Assembly (NCBI RefSeq): GCF_024519725.1
Contig: NZ_JALJRK010000004.1
Location: forward strand, 1 to 41,467
Direction: 5' to 3'
Origin: Microvirga sp. Mcv34
Lineage (GTDB): Bacteria > Pseudomonadota > Alphaproteobacteria > Rhizobiales > Beijerinckiaceae
Length of the DNA stretch: 41,467 bases
The notes below the pieces were generated by a model. The model did not search any database. It was not told the DNA's origin and saw nothing but the letters and a program-made list of their open reading frames with translations. The position numbers were made by a program, and so were the translations under genes. Positions 17,670 through 25,925 of the stretch are shown here, piece after piece (positions within the stretch are counted from its first letter, which is position 1; each line of letters begins with the position of its first letter).

Positions 17670-19637
17670 ATGTTCCCATCATCCGGCGATGCGGTCTCGG
17701 TCCTGGCACTGGACGTGACCGTGCTGCTTGTCCTTTATGTGCTCTGCCGTCTTCTCGACCCTCGGGAGACGTTCGATCGCATTCTCTTCGGCAGTCTGAC
17801 GGGTGTGCTGCTCCTGACCTATGCCGGGTGGAGATGGCACGAAACGTTGCCGCCCTTCGAACTGCGACTGGGGGCGCTCTGGTCCTACCTGTTCTTCACG
17901 TTCGAGGCTGTGGCCATCCTGTATACGTTCATGTCGATCGTCATTCTCTTTCGGGCAAAAGATCGCTCGGAGCAGGCGAGCGTGGCCGAGGCACGGCTCA
18001 TGCAGTCCGGTGACTGGCCGCCTGTCGATATCTTCATCTGCACGTACAACGAGCCGCTGGATGTCCTCGAGAAGTCGATCATCGCGGCGTTGGCGATCGA
18101 CTATCCCCAGAAGACGGTATGGGTTCTCGACGACACGCGGCGGCCGTGGCTGCGCGAGTATTGCGATGAAGTGGGAGCCTCCTACCTCACGCGACCGGAC
18201 AACGAGGGAGCCAAGGGCGGCAATCTGAACAACGGCCTTCGGGTTACTGCGTCGTTTACGAACGCGCCCCTGATCCTCGTGCTCGATGCCGACTTCGCGC
18301 CGCAGCCGAACATCCTGCGCCGGATGGTTGGCTTGTTTGACGACCCGAAGGCCGCCCTGGTGCAGTCACCGCAATTTTTCTTCAATGCCGATCCGATCCA
18401 GCACAACCTCGGCATCGCTCAGAGCTGGGTAGACGATCAGCGCATCTTCTTCGACATCTTTCAGCCCGCGAAGGATGCCTGGGGCAGCGCTTTCTGCGTC
18501 GGGACTTCCTTTATCGTGCGTCGCGACCGCCTGACGGAGATCGGCGGCTTCCCGGACGACGCGATCTGCGAGGACCTCAACCTGTCCTGCGCCCTGATGC
18601 GTGAGGGATACGAGACACATTGGCTGAACGAGCGTCTGAGTGCCGGCCTCTCCGCCGAAGGATTGCCCGAGTACATCACGCAGCGCACCCGCTGGTGTCT
18701 CGGAACGGTTCAGGTCGCCCTGCTGAAATCCGGTCCCTTCCGCGGCCCGGGCTACAGCCTAGTGCAGCGCATGCACTTCCTGCACGGCATCCTGAACTGG
18801 CTGTGCAAGCCGTTCATCGTGCTGATGCTGATCGCCCCGGCGATCTACTGGTTCGCCGATCTGCCTGCCTTCGAGGCCGATTACCTCGACTTCCTCCACT
18901 ACGGCCTGCCCATGCTCCTGGCGACATGGGCCTACAATGGCTGGGTGTCCCGCTCCCGCACCCTGCCGGTATTCATGGAGATCACTCATGCGATGACGGC
19001 TCTCGCCATCACGGCGACCCTGGTGTTGGCAGCGATCAAACCCTTCGGGCGTCCCTTCAAGGTAACCGAAAAGGGAGGCGATCGCTCCGTCATGCGTGTG
19101 CGCTGGCGGCTTGCGGCGCTGTTTGGTGGCATGTCGTTGCTTTCGGTTGCAAGCATCGCGTGGGCTTTCATCTCGCCCGAAGCGAGTGCCGAAGTCTCCC
19201 CGATGGACTACTTCAACCTCGTCTGGGCCGGGGTGTCCCTGGCTCTCACCTTCATTGCGTTTCTCGTCTGCTTCGAGTTCCCGCGGGAGGAGGAGATGTT
19301 CGACGTGGGGCTACCCACCACCGTCGTCTCTGGAGACACCCGTCATTCGGCCATTGTCGAGATGGCTTCACTCTCCCGCGTGGTTCTCAGGTTCGACGGC
19401 GAAGCACATATGATCGGGGAGCGGATCGCCCTGGCGCTGCCAGGTGCAGGATGGACGGACGCATATGTCACACGATCGACCGACGGGTGGGCCTCAGCGG
19501 AAATCCAGACCGCTCCCCATCAACACAGGGCGCTGGTGGCGTGGCTCTTTACTGCGCCCCGGGACAGCATTGCTCGGCATGCGAGCATGACTGGCGCACT
19601 GGCCGGTCTCTTCCGTAGAGGATTGGGGCTTCCCTGA
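17670..19637 (+). CDS. GT2 beta-glucan synthase (curdlan / mixed-linkage glucan type)
   Basis: 655 residues from ATG 17670, chosen over GTG 17664 because GGGAGG lies 6 bases upstream. Two or more N-terminal membrane helices precede the catalytic domain. That domain shows FICTYNEP, DD (about 155), DAD (about 207), FCVGTSF, CED (about 301) and the processive-synthase motif QRTRW (about 338-342). Several more membrane helices follow (HFLHGILNWLCKPFIVLMLI onward), and then a soluble C-terminal domain of about 110 residues. Length and layout match bacterial curdlan synthase CrdS and mixed-linkage glucan synthase BgsA rather than BcsA, which carries a PilZ domain. The C-terminus has no RxxxR or DxSxxG motif. 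Polymer linkage cannot be decided from sequence. Confidence 0.85.
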   Translation: MFPSSGDAVSVLALDVTVLLVLYVLCRLLDPRETFDRILFGSLTGVLLLTYAGWRWHETLPPFELRLGALWSYLFFTFEAVAILYTFMSIVILFRAKDRSEQASVAEARLMQSGDWPPVDIFICTYNEPLDVLEKSIIAALAIDYPQKTVWVLDDTRRPWLREYCDEVGASYLTRPDNEGAKGGNLNNGLRVTASFTNAPLILVLDADFAPQPNILRRMVGLFDDPKAALVQSPQFFFNADPIQHNLGIAQSWVDDQRIFFDIFQPAKDAWGSAFCVGTSFIVRRDRLTEIGGFPDDAICEDLNLSCALMREGYETHWLNERLSAGLSAEGLPEYITQRTRWCLGTVQVALLKSGPFRGPGYSLVQRMHFLHGILNWLCKPFIVLMLIAPAIYWFADLPAFEADYLDFLHYGLPMLLATWAYNGWVSRSRTLPVFMEITHAMTALAITATLVLAAIKPFGRPFKVTEKGGDRSVMRVRWRLAALFGGMSLLSVASIAWAFISPEASAEVSPMDYFNLVWAGVSLALTFIAFLVCFEFPREEEMFDVGLPTTVVSGDTRHSAIVEMASLSRVVLRFDGEAHMIGERIALALPGAGWTDAYVTRSTDGWASAEIQTAPHQHRALVAWLFTAPRDSIARHASMTGALAGLFRRGLGLP

Positions 19638-20061
19638 GTCTTCCGATCTAGCAATACGTGCGACGCTACGGCCGGTAGGGCGATCCTGTTAGGTTGTGCA
19701 GCGCTGAGAACAGGAACTCGGTTTCAGATATATCTGATCCGAGGACCGACTTGGCTTGAACTTGCCGCGTGAGCGAACAGCGCCAGTCTGCCAAAACCCG
19801 GTACGTCGCCTTCTGGCATTGGCCTGACGTTAGCCGTATTTCCGCAATGGGATTGCGAAGCGACCTTCATGCGATCTCACTTGACGGCTCAGGTTGACCC
19901 GGAGTGGACCATTACGGCCAACGGGCACACTTCTCTAGGATTGGTAGCGCCCCGGGGCGCGGTGTAGGAGCGGGCCCCGACGAGTTGGTCATCGCCAGTC
20001 TCCGATCAGAGTTCGGGTTGTGACACCTGACCCTAACCCGGCGATGATGACTGAGGGGAGA
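19638..20061. other. Non-coding stretch after the glucan operon
   Basis: No gene is recognised. It holds two perfect 14-base palindromes, TCAGATATATCTGA (19724-19737) and GCGCCCCGGGGCGC (19947-19960). A wider inverted pair CCTGTT/AACAGG spans 19685-19714. No convincing terminator for the GT2 gene is seen. Confidence 0.5.
19724..19737. promoter_or_regulatory. AT-rich perfect palindrome, possible operator
   Basis: TCAGATATATCTGA is self-complementary over 14 bases and is preceded by TTTCA in a TTTCAGATATATCTGA context. The similar inverted repeat before rpfF (25592-25612) shares TTTCA and ATATCTGA. Function is unknown. Confidence 0.3.
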
Positions 20062-20535
20062 ATGGTCCTGATCGAGCGGATCTAAGGGGGCAACGCTGGT
20101 CTAATCCCCGACATGCTCGCCTCTGAGGCCGTGCGCCTGATGAACCTGGAGGTCAAGGCGCTAACTGGTGCACCAGCCGGGGTGCGCAGCCCGGATCCCC
20201 TCACGCGCCGGAAGGGCTATCGGGAATGTGCCTGCGACACCCGCGCCGGCCGGAGCGCTCTTGCCACCCTCAAGCTGCGCAAGGGCTCCTTCTTCCTGGC
20301 CTACCTTGAGCCGCACCGCACCGCCGAGAAGGCACTCACCGCCGTCATCCAGGAGGCCGCTGTCCACGGCGTCTCCATCAGTTCCGTCGACGATCTCGCC
20401 AGAGCCATGGGCGCTTCCGGCATCTCAATGAGCTAGGTCCCGCACCAGTGCGAGCAGATCGACGAGCGGATGAACGTCTTCATCGCTCCGCCGGATCGTC
20501 TCTATGGCCGTGGGCGTCAATCTGGCCTCTCGCGC
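20062..20535 (+). mobile_element. IS256 (mutator) family transposase remnant
   Basis: From ATG 20062 (GAGGGGAGA just upstream) the frame reads VLIERI, a TAA at 20083, and then SEAVRLMNLEVKALTGAPAG, LKLRKGSFFLAYLEPHRTAE, KALTAVIQEA, SVDDLARAMGASGIS and a TAG at 20434. CEQIDERMNVFI follows in the same frame, and the piece RIVSMAVGVN is then read in another frame. These are consecutive landmarks of the N-terminal half of IS256/mutator transposases, with an internal deletion. The DDE catalytic region and the terminal inverted repeats are not found, so the element is dead. Confidence 0.8.
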
Positions 20536-20753
20536 TGCTAAAGCGGGAGGAATGATGCCCGGCTCTTGGTCTGTGGCAATTCTTCAGCGGTTCATCTCGG
20601 TCCTTTCGGCTGCCTGAGATCTGTTCGTTCCGCCTTGCTCGCACTCGTCTGCCCTCGCCACCCATGTCCACCGTTTATACGCCATGGCGGCTTGGATGTG
20701 CGCGGCGGGCGTGGTAGCCTGAATTCCGCAAAGCAGGGCTCCTCGCGTTGCCC

Positions 20754-23237
20754 TCAGGTTATTGTGACCTCACCCGCCGGGGCTGTTGCTTTCTTCGCGG
20801 AAGAAAGACGCTTCTTCAGCAGATCGTGTGTAACTTCGAGAGCGTGCGCTAATCTCTCGACCTGACCAACTCCACTCGCAGCGAGATCTGCGCTGGTGAT
20901 CCTTCTCCAGCTGACACAGATATCATGCACGGTTCTTGCTCCGACATTTGCGGAGGCGCTCTGTAGGCCATGAGCCTCGAGGCGGAACCTATGCGCGTCA
21001 CCCGCGACAGCGGCGCTCTGCAATTCGGCTATAAGACGTTCCACGTCCGAGAAGAATTCCTCCACGAGGTTGGAGACGAATTCTCTCCCTCCTAGTTGTT
21101 CCAGCTCCGCGAGAAGAGCGTCATCGATGACGGAAGAATGAGCATCCGGCGGAGCAACGACAACAGGGACAGTCTCGGCCGGCGCCGGGGCGAGGAATGA
21201 ACCCGCGTGCTCGTTGATCGCTTTGAGCAACACGGCAGGCTGAACCGGCTTCGTCAGGCATAAATCCATCCCCGCGGCATGGGTTTCAGCGACGATCTCC
21301 GGCGTCGCGTCGGCCGTGAGGGCTATGATCGGGACGCGAGTGCCCTGGGGCTCTGTAAACCGGAGCAGCTTGGTAGCCTCGATACCCGTCATTACGGGCA
21401 TGTTGATGTCCATGATAACGAGGTCGAATCTCTCCGCCTCCAGGATATCGAGAGCTTCCTCACCGTTTTCGACACATCGGGCGGCATGTCCACCGCGCTC
21501 CAGGATCTTCGAGATCACGAGACGGTTCGTGGCGTTGTCGTCCGCCACCAGGATCGAGAGGGGCCGGGACGCGACCTGAGGCTCAATCCTGTCCGGCTCG
21601 CTCCCCCTCGATGCGGCCCAGGACGTCTGAGCAGCCGTCGCGGACACGGCGGTTCCAGCCTCATCCGCCGTGAAATCGAGCGGGAGAACGCTGCTCGATA
21701 CATGGGTTAGGCCTGGCTCCACCAAGCTCCGGGGAGCGTTCGGGCGGATCAGAACCGGAGGGACGGGAAGGGCGGCGTCCTCGATCTCGGCGGCCAGGGC
21801 CTCGACGGGCAGGTCGCTGCAGCAGAACAGGACGACCAGATCGCCCCCGGCCCGCAGGATCCATTCCCTCGCCTCGAGAAGATTCCGAGCGACGGGGCAG
21901 CTGCCCCTGCCGCCAAGCCGCGGCGCGAGCGATTGTGCAAGGCCCTGATCGGCGCAAACCAGGAGCGGTTGGAACTGAGGAGGCTGCTGCTCGCCGGGAG
22001 CGTTGCCGCCCAAGGCTTCCATCGGCAGGATGAACCAGAAGGAACTGCCATGACCTTCCTGACTGTTCACGCCAATACGCCCACCCATGGCCTCGACCAG
22101 TTGCCGGCAGATAGCGAGGCCGAGCCCGGTTCCACCGAAGCGGTTGATGATGGTCTCGTCGGCCTGGGTGAAGCTGTCGAAAATTCGGCCCATGGCCTGC
22201 GGGGCAATGCCTATGCCCGTGTCAGACACAACAAAGCGGATGAAGCTTCTGCCGTTCTCGGTCACAGGATGGACTGCCACAGTGACATGGCCCCGTTCCG
22301 TGAATTTGACGGCGTTGCTGAGCAGGTTGAGCAAGATCTCCGTGAGATGGTGTTTCGGCGCATGGAGTTGAAGGGGTGTTTGTGGAGCGATATGGATCGT
22401 TGCCCGAAGCCCTTTCTGCTGAGCTTGTGTGAGAATCATAGCGCGAGCGGTGGACAACACTTCCAGCAGATCGAAGTCGCTCCGTTCGATCGGCATCTTT
22501 CCCGCTTCGATGCGCGACAGGCTCAGGATGCTATTGATCTGCCGCAGCAGGGATTCTCCGGCGGAACCGATCGTGCGGACGATACCGCGTTGCTCCGCGT
22601 CGAGGTTCGTACCAGCCATCAGGTCCGACAGGCCAATGATCGCGTTCAGCGGCGTTCTCAGCTCGTGGCTGACGCTGGCGAGGAACAGGGTCTTTGCCCG
22701 ATTTGCCGCTTCCGCCTGGGCCTTGGCGTTGGAGAGCTTCCGGATTAGCGTGCTGGAATAGAGAGGGAGCACGATGAGACTCAGCAGTAGGGTCGCTGAG
22801 AGATAAATGTCGTCGCGCCATCGGGGTGTCGTGTAGATGACCAAGGTGAAGCAGATCACCGAGACGGCCACCGCAATATAGAGAAAGCGGATGCCAAAGC
22901 GGAATCCGTTGCCAAATGTGATCCAGAGATAGAGCAGAAAAAGAACCGACGAGGTTTCTCCGACATAGTGGAGCTGCACGGAAGCCGTCGCAAGGTCGCT
23001 GACGATGGCGATGATTCGTCGAGTTGTCGATCGGTGCGGCCTGAAGAAAATGTGAACAGCAATGCCCGCCGAGATGAGGGCGAAGATCATTGCGGCGATC
23101 AGCGCCTCGTGTGGGACGGAGGGGTTGATCCAAAACGTGTAGGCCGCAATTAGGCTCAAGAAGATGAGCCTGTTGAGGCTCATCTCGTGCTCGCGATCGG
23201 GGCTGTTCTTCAGCCGCGACAGGGCATCGGTGATCAC
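20754..23237 (-). CDS. rpfC: RpfC-type hybrid sensor histidine kinase (DSF sensor)
   Basis: 827 residues. The N-terminus reads RLKNSPDREHEMSLNRLIF, like the short DSF-sensing segment of Xanthomonas RpfC, and is followed by about five membrane helices (residues 24-165). Next come HisKA with H191 (SVSHELRTPLNAI) and the ATPase domain with N308, DTGIG 339-343 and GGTGLGL 368-374. A degenerate receiver (about 424-525) lacks the phospho-Asp. An intact receiver follows with D566-D567, D610, T641 and K663, then an Hpt domain with H756 (EAHGLQSASANVGA). This is the RpfC order plus an extra dead receiver. Its ATG overlaps the TGA of the upstream REC-GGDEF-EAL gene by 4 bases, so the two are co-translated. 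It probably passes phosphate to that protein. Confidence 0.8.
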   Translation of the reverse strand: MITDALSRLKNSPDREHEMSLNRLIFLSLIAAYTFWINPSVPHEALIAAMIFALISAGIAVHIFFRPHRSTTRRIIAIVSDLATASVQLHYVGETSSVLFLLYLWITFGNGFRFGIRFLYIAVAVSVICFTLVIYTTPRWRDDIYLSATLLLSLIVLPLYSSTLIRKLSNAKAQAEAANRAKTLFLASVSHELRTPLNAIIGLSDLMAGTNLDAEQRGIVRTIGSAGESLLRQINSILSLSRIEAGKMPIERSDFDLLEVLSTARAMILTQAQQKGLRATIHIAPQTPLQLHAPKHHLTEILLNLLSNAVKFTERGHVTVAVHPVTENGRSFIRFVVSDTGIGIAPQAMGRIFDSFTQADETIINRFGGTGLGLAICRQLVEAMGGRIGVNSQEGHGSSFWFILPMEALGGNAPGEQQPPQFQPLLVCADQGLAQSLAPRLGGRGSCPVARNLLEAREWILRAGGDLVVLFCCSDLPVEALAAEIEDAALPVPPVLIRPNAPRSLVEPGLTHVSSSVLPLDFTADEAGTAVSATAAQTSWAASRGSEPDRIEPQVASRPLSILVADDNATNRLVISKILERGGHAARCVENGEEALDILEAERFDLVIMDINMPVMTGIEATKLLRFTEPQGTRVPIIALTADATPEIVAETHAAGMDLCLTKPVQPAVLLKAINEHAGSFLAPAPAETVPVVVAPPDAHSSVIDDALLAELEQLGGREFVSNLVEEFFSDVERLIAELQSAAVAGDAHRFRLEAHGLQSASANVGARTVHDICVSWRRITSADLAASGVGQVERLAHALEVTHDLLKKRLSSAKKATAPAGEVTIT

Positions 23238-25405
23238 GAAGCCTGGGCCTTCTTAGGGGGGGCGCCTTGGTTCCGCAGCAGGTAGCGAGGATCGTCTACT
23301 AGCAGAGATTCGAAGACACCGGACGGAACGGGACGGCTGAACAGATAGCCCTGGGCCTCGTTGCAGGCATGGCTGAGCAGGCAGGCGAGTTGGGGATTGG
23401 TCTCGACGCCTTCGGCAACCACTTTCAGCTCGAGGCTCCGGGCCAACGAGATGATGGCCCTGACGATGGCCTCGTCGCGGCTTCCGGCGAGAAGATTCGA
23501 GATGAACGAGCGGTCGATCTTCAAGGTGTCGACCTCGAAGTTCTTGAGATAGCTGAGGGAGGAGAAGCCTACGCCGAAATCGTCGATGGCGACCCTTACT
23601 CCGAGCCTCTTTAGGCCGCGCAGAACCTGCTTGGTGCGCTCAACGTCTTTGAGAAGGCTTCCCTCGGTCAGCTCGAGTTCGAGGGAGCCAGGATCCAAGC
23701 CGGTTTTCTCGAGGGTGTTCTCGACAAGTTGGACGATGTCCTGTCGTAGAAACTGCAGAGGCGATAAGTTGACCGAGATCCTGAGTGGAGCGTACCCGAG
23801 GCTCTGCCACGCAGCGGCCTGCTTACAGGCCTTTGCAAGAACCCAGGCGCCGATCTCGTTGATCAGTCCTGTTTCCTCCGCAATGTCGATGAACACGTTA
23901 GGCGACGTGAGCCCGAATTCGGGCCTTTGCCAGCGCAGGAGAGCCTCGGCTCCCGCAATGGCTCCCGTCGCGAGATCGATCTGAGGCTGGTAGTAGAGTT
24001 CGAATTGCTCCTGAGCGATCGCTTTGCGGAGGTCTGTCTCCAAGCTGATATTGTTCCACGAGATGCTGTCCATCTCCGGCGAATAGAAGCGCAGTGTGTT
24101 TCTTCCCTCGGCCTTCGCCTGGTACATGGCGAGGTCCGCGTATCGGAGCAGCTTGTCAGCTTCCCTGCCGTCCTGCGGCACCAGGGTGATACCGATCGTG
24201 CAGCCTATCCTGAGTTCGGTCTCCTCAAGGAGGAAAGGCGCAGAGAGGGAATCGATGATCCTGCGCGCCAAGCTCTCCGAATCCTCTGACGCTGCGATAT
24301 TTGCCTGCACGACGACGAACTCGTCGCCGGACACCCGTGCAACGAGATCGGTGCTCGAAACCACCCCGAGGAGGCGACCGGTCACCAACTGAAGCATGCG
24401 GTCACCTCCGGCATGGCCGAGCGCGTCGTTGACCGCCTTGAACCGGTCTAGATCGATCAGGAGGATCGCAAACCGTGCGCCCTCGCTCGACAGCTCCTGC
24501 TGAATGCGCTCGTTGAGCATTCTTCGATTGGGAAGGTCGGTCAGCGTGTCATGCAGCGCGATGTGCCGCATCGTGCTTTCCGCCTGCTTACGTTCTGTGA
24601 TGTCGATCGACGTGGTCAGGACGCTCGTCTCCGCACCGGCAAAGGCGGGCATGGAAGTCTTGGTTGTCAGGAAGGCCCTTTCGGCGCCGGAGATGTCGAC
24701 AATGCTCTCCTCAAAACTCACGGCGGCTCGCTGGTTCTTCAGAATGGATCTGTGCATCTGGTGACTAAAATCCAGATCGTTGCTGCGCAGCACGTCGCTG
24801 AGCAGCCTTCCCGTCAGAGCCTCTGGCGTGGAGCTGACGAAATCAGCGAAATGGGCGTTCACGAAGACGATGCGGCTGTTCTTGTCGGTCGCACTGATGA
24901 GGGCAGGGACGGTGTCGATCACCTGGGCCAAAGCTTCCCGGCTGCTGCGAACGAGCTCCTCCTGCGAGCGCTCGCTGATCCGCAGCTGCTGCTCGAGGGC
25001 CTGGGCGCGGCCTTTGATCTGCTGCTGCTGGCGCTGCAACTTGAGGAGATTGCGTGCGCGGGTGACGAACTCATAATGATCGACTGGCGACCGGAGAAAG
25101 TCGGTTGCCCCCGCCTCCAGGGCACTAAGCCGGAAGGCCCTGTCGTCGTAGGCAGTGATGACGATGATCGGAACATCGACTCCGTTGGCACTCCCTCTCA
25201 CATGCCTGGTGAACTCAGCTCCGTCCATGCCGGGCATTCGAAAGTCGGTGACGATCAGGTCGGCGGCGTTGCCTTCGAGCCATTCAAGAGCTTCGATCGG
25301 TGCGGCGAAGGCGTGCACTGCTGCGCCATCCTCGATCGTCTGAGCGAGCCGGGAATAAATGTTGCGGTTGGTGCTTTTGTCGTCGAGGATCAGAATGACT
25401 GCCAT
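23234..25405 (-). CDS. REC-PAS-GGDEF-EAL c-di-GMP signalling protein
   Basis: 723 residues. The receiver (1-120) has D8-D9, phospho-acceptor D54 and T84, but Arg105 where Lys is usual. A helical linker and a PAS domain (about 155-272) follow. The GGDEF domain (about 285-440) has SGDEF at 359-363 and SSTD in place of the RxxD inhibitory site. The EAL domain (about 455-700) retains E487, N546, the ELELTEG glutamates, D608-D609, K629, E665 and Q685, so phosphodiesterase activity looks possible. It probably receives phosphate from the RpfC-like kinase encoded by the overlapping downstream gene, the place held by the HD-GYP protein RpfG in Xanthomonas. GGGGG lies about 6 bases before the ATG. Whether it makes or breaks c-di-GMP in vivo is open. 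Confidence 0.9.
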   Translation of the reverse strand: MAVILILDDKSTNRNIYSRLAQTIEDGAAVHAFAAPIEALEWLEGNAADLIVTDFRMPGMDGAEFTRHVRGSANGVDVPIIVITAYDDRAFRLSALEAGATDFLRSPVDHYEFVTRARNLLKLQRQQQQIKGRAQALEQQLRISERSQEELVRSSREALAQVIDTVPALISATDKNSRIVFVNAHFADFVSSTPEALTGRLLSDVLRSNDLDFSHQMHRSILKNQRAAVSFEESIVDISGAERAFLTTKTSMPAFAGAETSVLTTSIDITERKQAESTMRHIALHDTLTDLPNRRMLNERIQQELSSEGARFAILLIDLDRFKAVNDALGHAGGDRMLQLVTGRLLGVVSSTDLVARVSGDEFVVVQANIAASEDSESLARRIIDSLSAPFLLEETELRIGCTIGITLVPQDGREADKLLRYADLAMYQAKAEGRNTLRFYSPEMDSISWNNISLETDLRKAIAQEQFELYYQPQIDLATGAIAGAEALLRWQRPEFGLTSPNVFIDIAEETGLINEIGAWVLAKACKQAAAWQSLGYAPLRISVNLSPLQFLRQDIVQLVENTLEKTGLDPGSLELELTEGSLLKDVERTKQVLRGLKRLGVRVAIDDFGVGFSSLSYLKNFEVDTLKIDRSFISNLLAGSRDEAIVRAIISLARSLELKVVAEGVETNPQLACLLSHACNEAQGYLFSRPVPSGVFESLLVDDPRYLLRNQGAPPKKAQAS

Positions 25406-25591
25406 ATGTTGCCCCCGGCATCCCTCGGATTACTCGTGCAGTCGCTCCTCCGAATCTGCTGAACCTGCTCAGTCATCCCGGGCTGCCGACCTTACTCTTC
25501 GATGCCATTTCGCCGATCGCGGTATGTCCTAGCGAGTGTCCTTTATATTTCTCGATAATCCGTCCGTACCTGCTGCCCGATCGCCATTTTG

Positions 25592-25612
25592 CATTTCAAA
25601 ATATCTGAAATG
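25592..25612. promoter_or_regulatory. Perfect 7-bp inverted repeat, possible operator
   Basis: CATTTCA (25592-25598) and TGAAATG (25606-25612) are exact complements around the 7-base spacer AAATATC, in the divergent control region. The binding protein is unknown. Confidence 0.4.
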
Positions 25613-25726
25613 TGCGCGGGATCAGGATACTATTCATACCGCAATAACGTAGAGAATGTATGCTGCTTTGGTTGGAGTTGATGCCAGTGTGGTTAATTTA
25701 TTTTCGTTTAATTCAATCCGATGACT

Positions 25727-25755
25727 TTGACATTGCAATAATGAAACTTTTTATC
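25727..25755 (+). promoter_or_regulatory. rpfF: Candidate rpfF promoter
   Basis: A consensus TTGACA (25727-25732) is followed after 17 bases by TTTATC (25750-25755), a weak -10. It would leave a leader of about 160 bases before the preferred ATG. Confidence 0.35.
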
Positions 25756-25925
25756 CTGACCACTACATGCTGATGTTAACCACGCGTGAAGACAAATCTT
25801 CCTAGGGGCTATCAACGCCGCTGTTAGGACATCATTATCCTTAAGGAATGTCGCCTCCTCAAGGGGTGCCGCTCGGCAGCGGGATGAAGCTCGCTGCGTT
25901 AAAATTCTCTATGATGGAGAACAGG

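Larger units (their letters stand above)
25406..25925. promoter_or_regulatory. Divergent control region between the rpf-like kinase operon and rpfF
   Basis: About 440-520 bases separate the divergent starts, with clearly lower GC than the neighbours (especially 25580-25770). It contains the inverted repeat at 25592-25612 and a TTGACA box at 25727. It must carry promoters for both directions, so shared control of signal synthesis and perception is plausible. Confidence 0.55.

Noticed and set aside
17670..19637. Assignment of the GT2 gene as cellulose synthase BcsA
   Set aside because: No PilZ motif and no BcsB/BcsC genes nearby; length and the three-gene setting fit curdlan or mixed-linkage glucan synthases better.
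23234..25405. HD-GYP domain expected for an RpfG homologue
   Set aside because: The output domains clearly read SGDEF and EAL with EAL catalytic residues; no HD or GYP motif is present.
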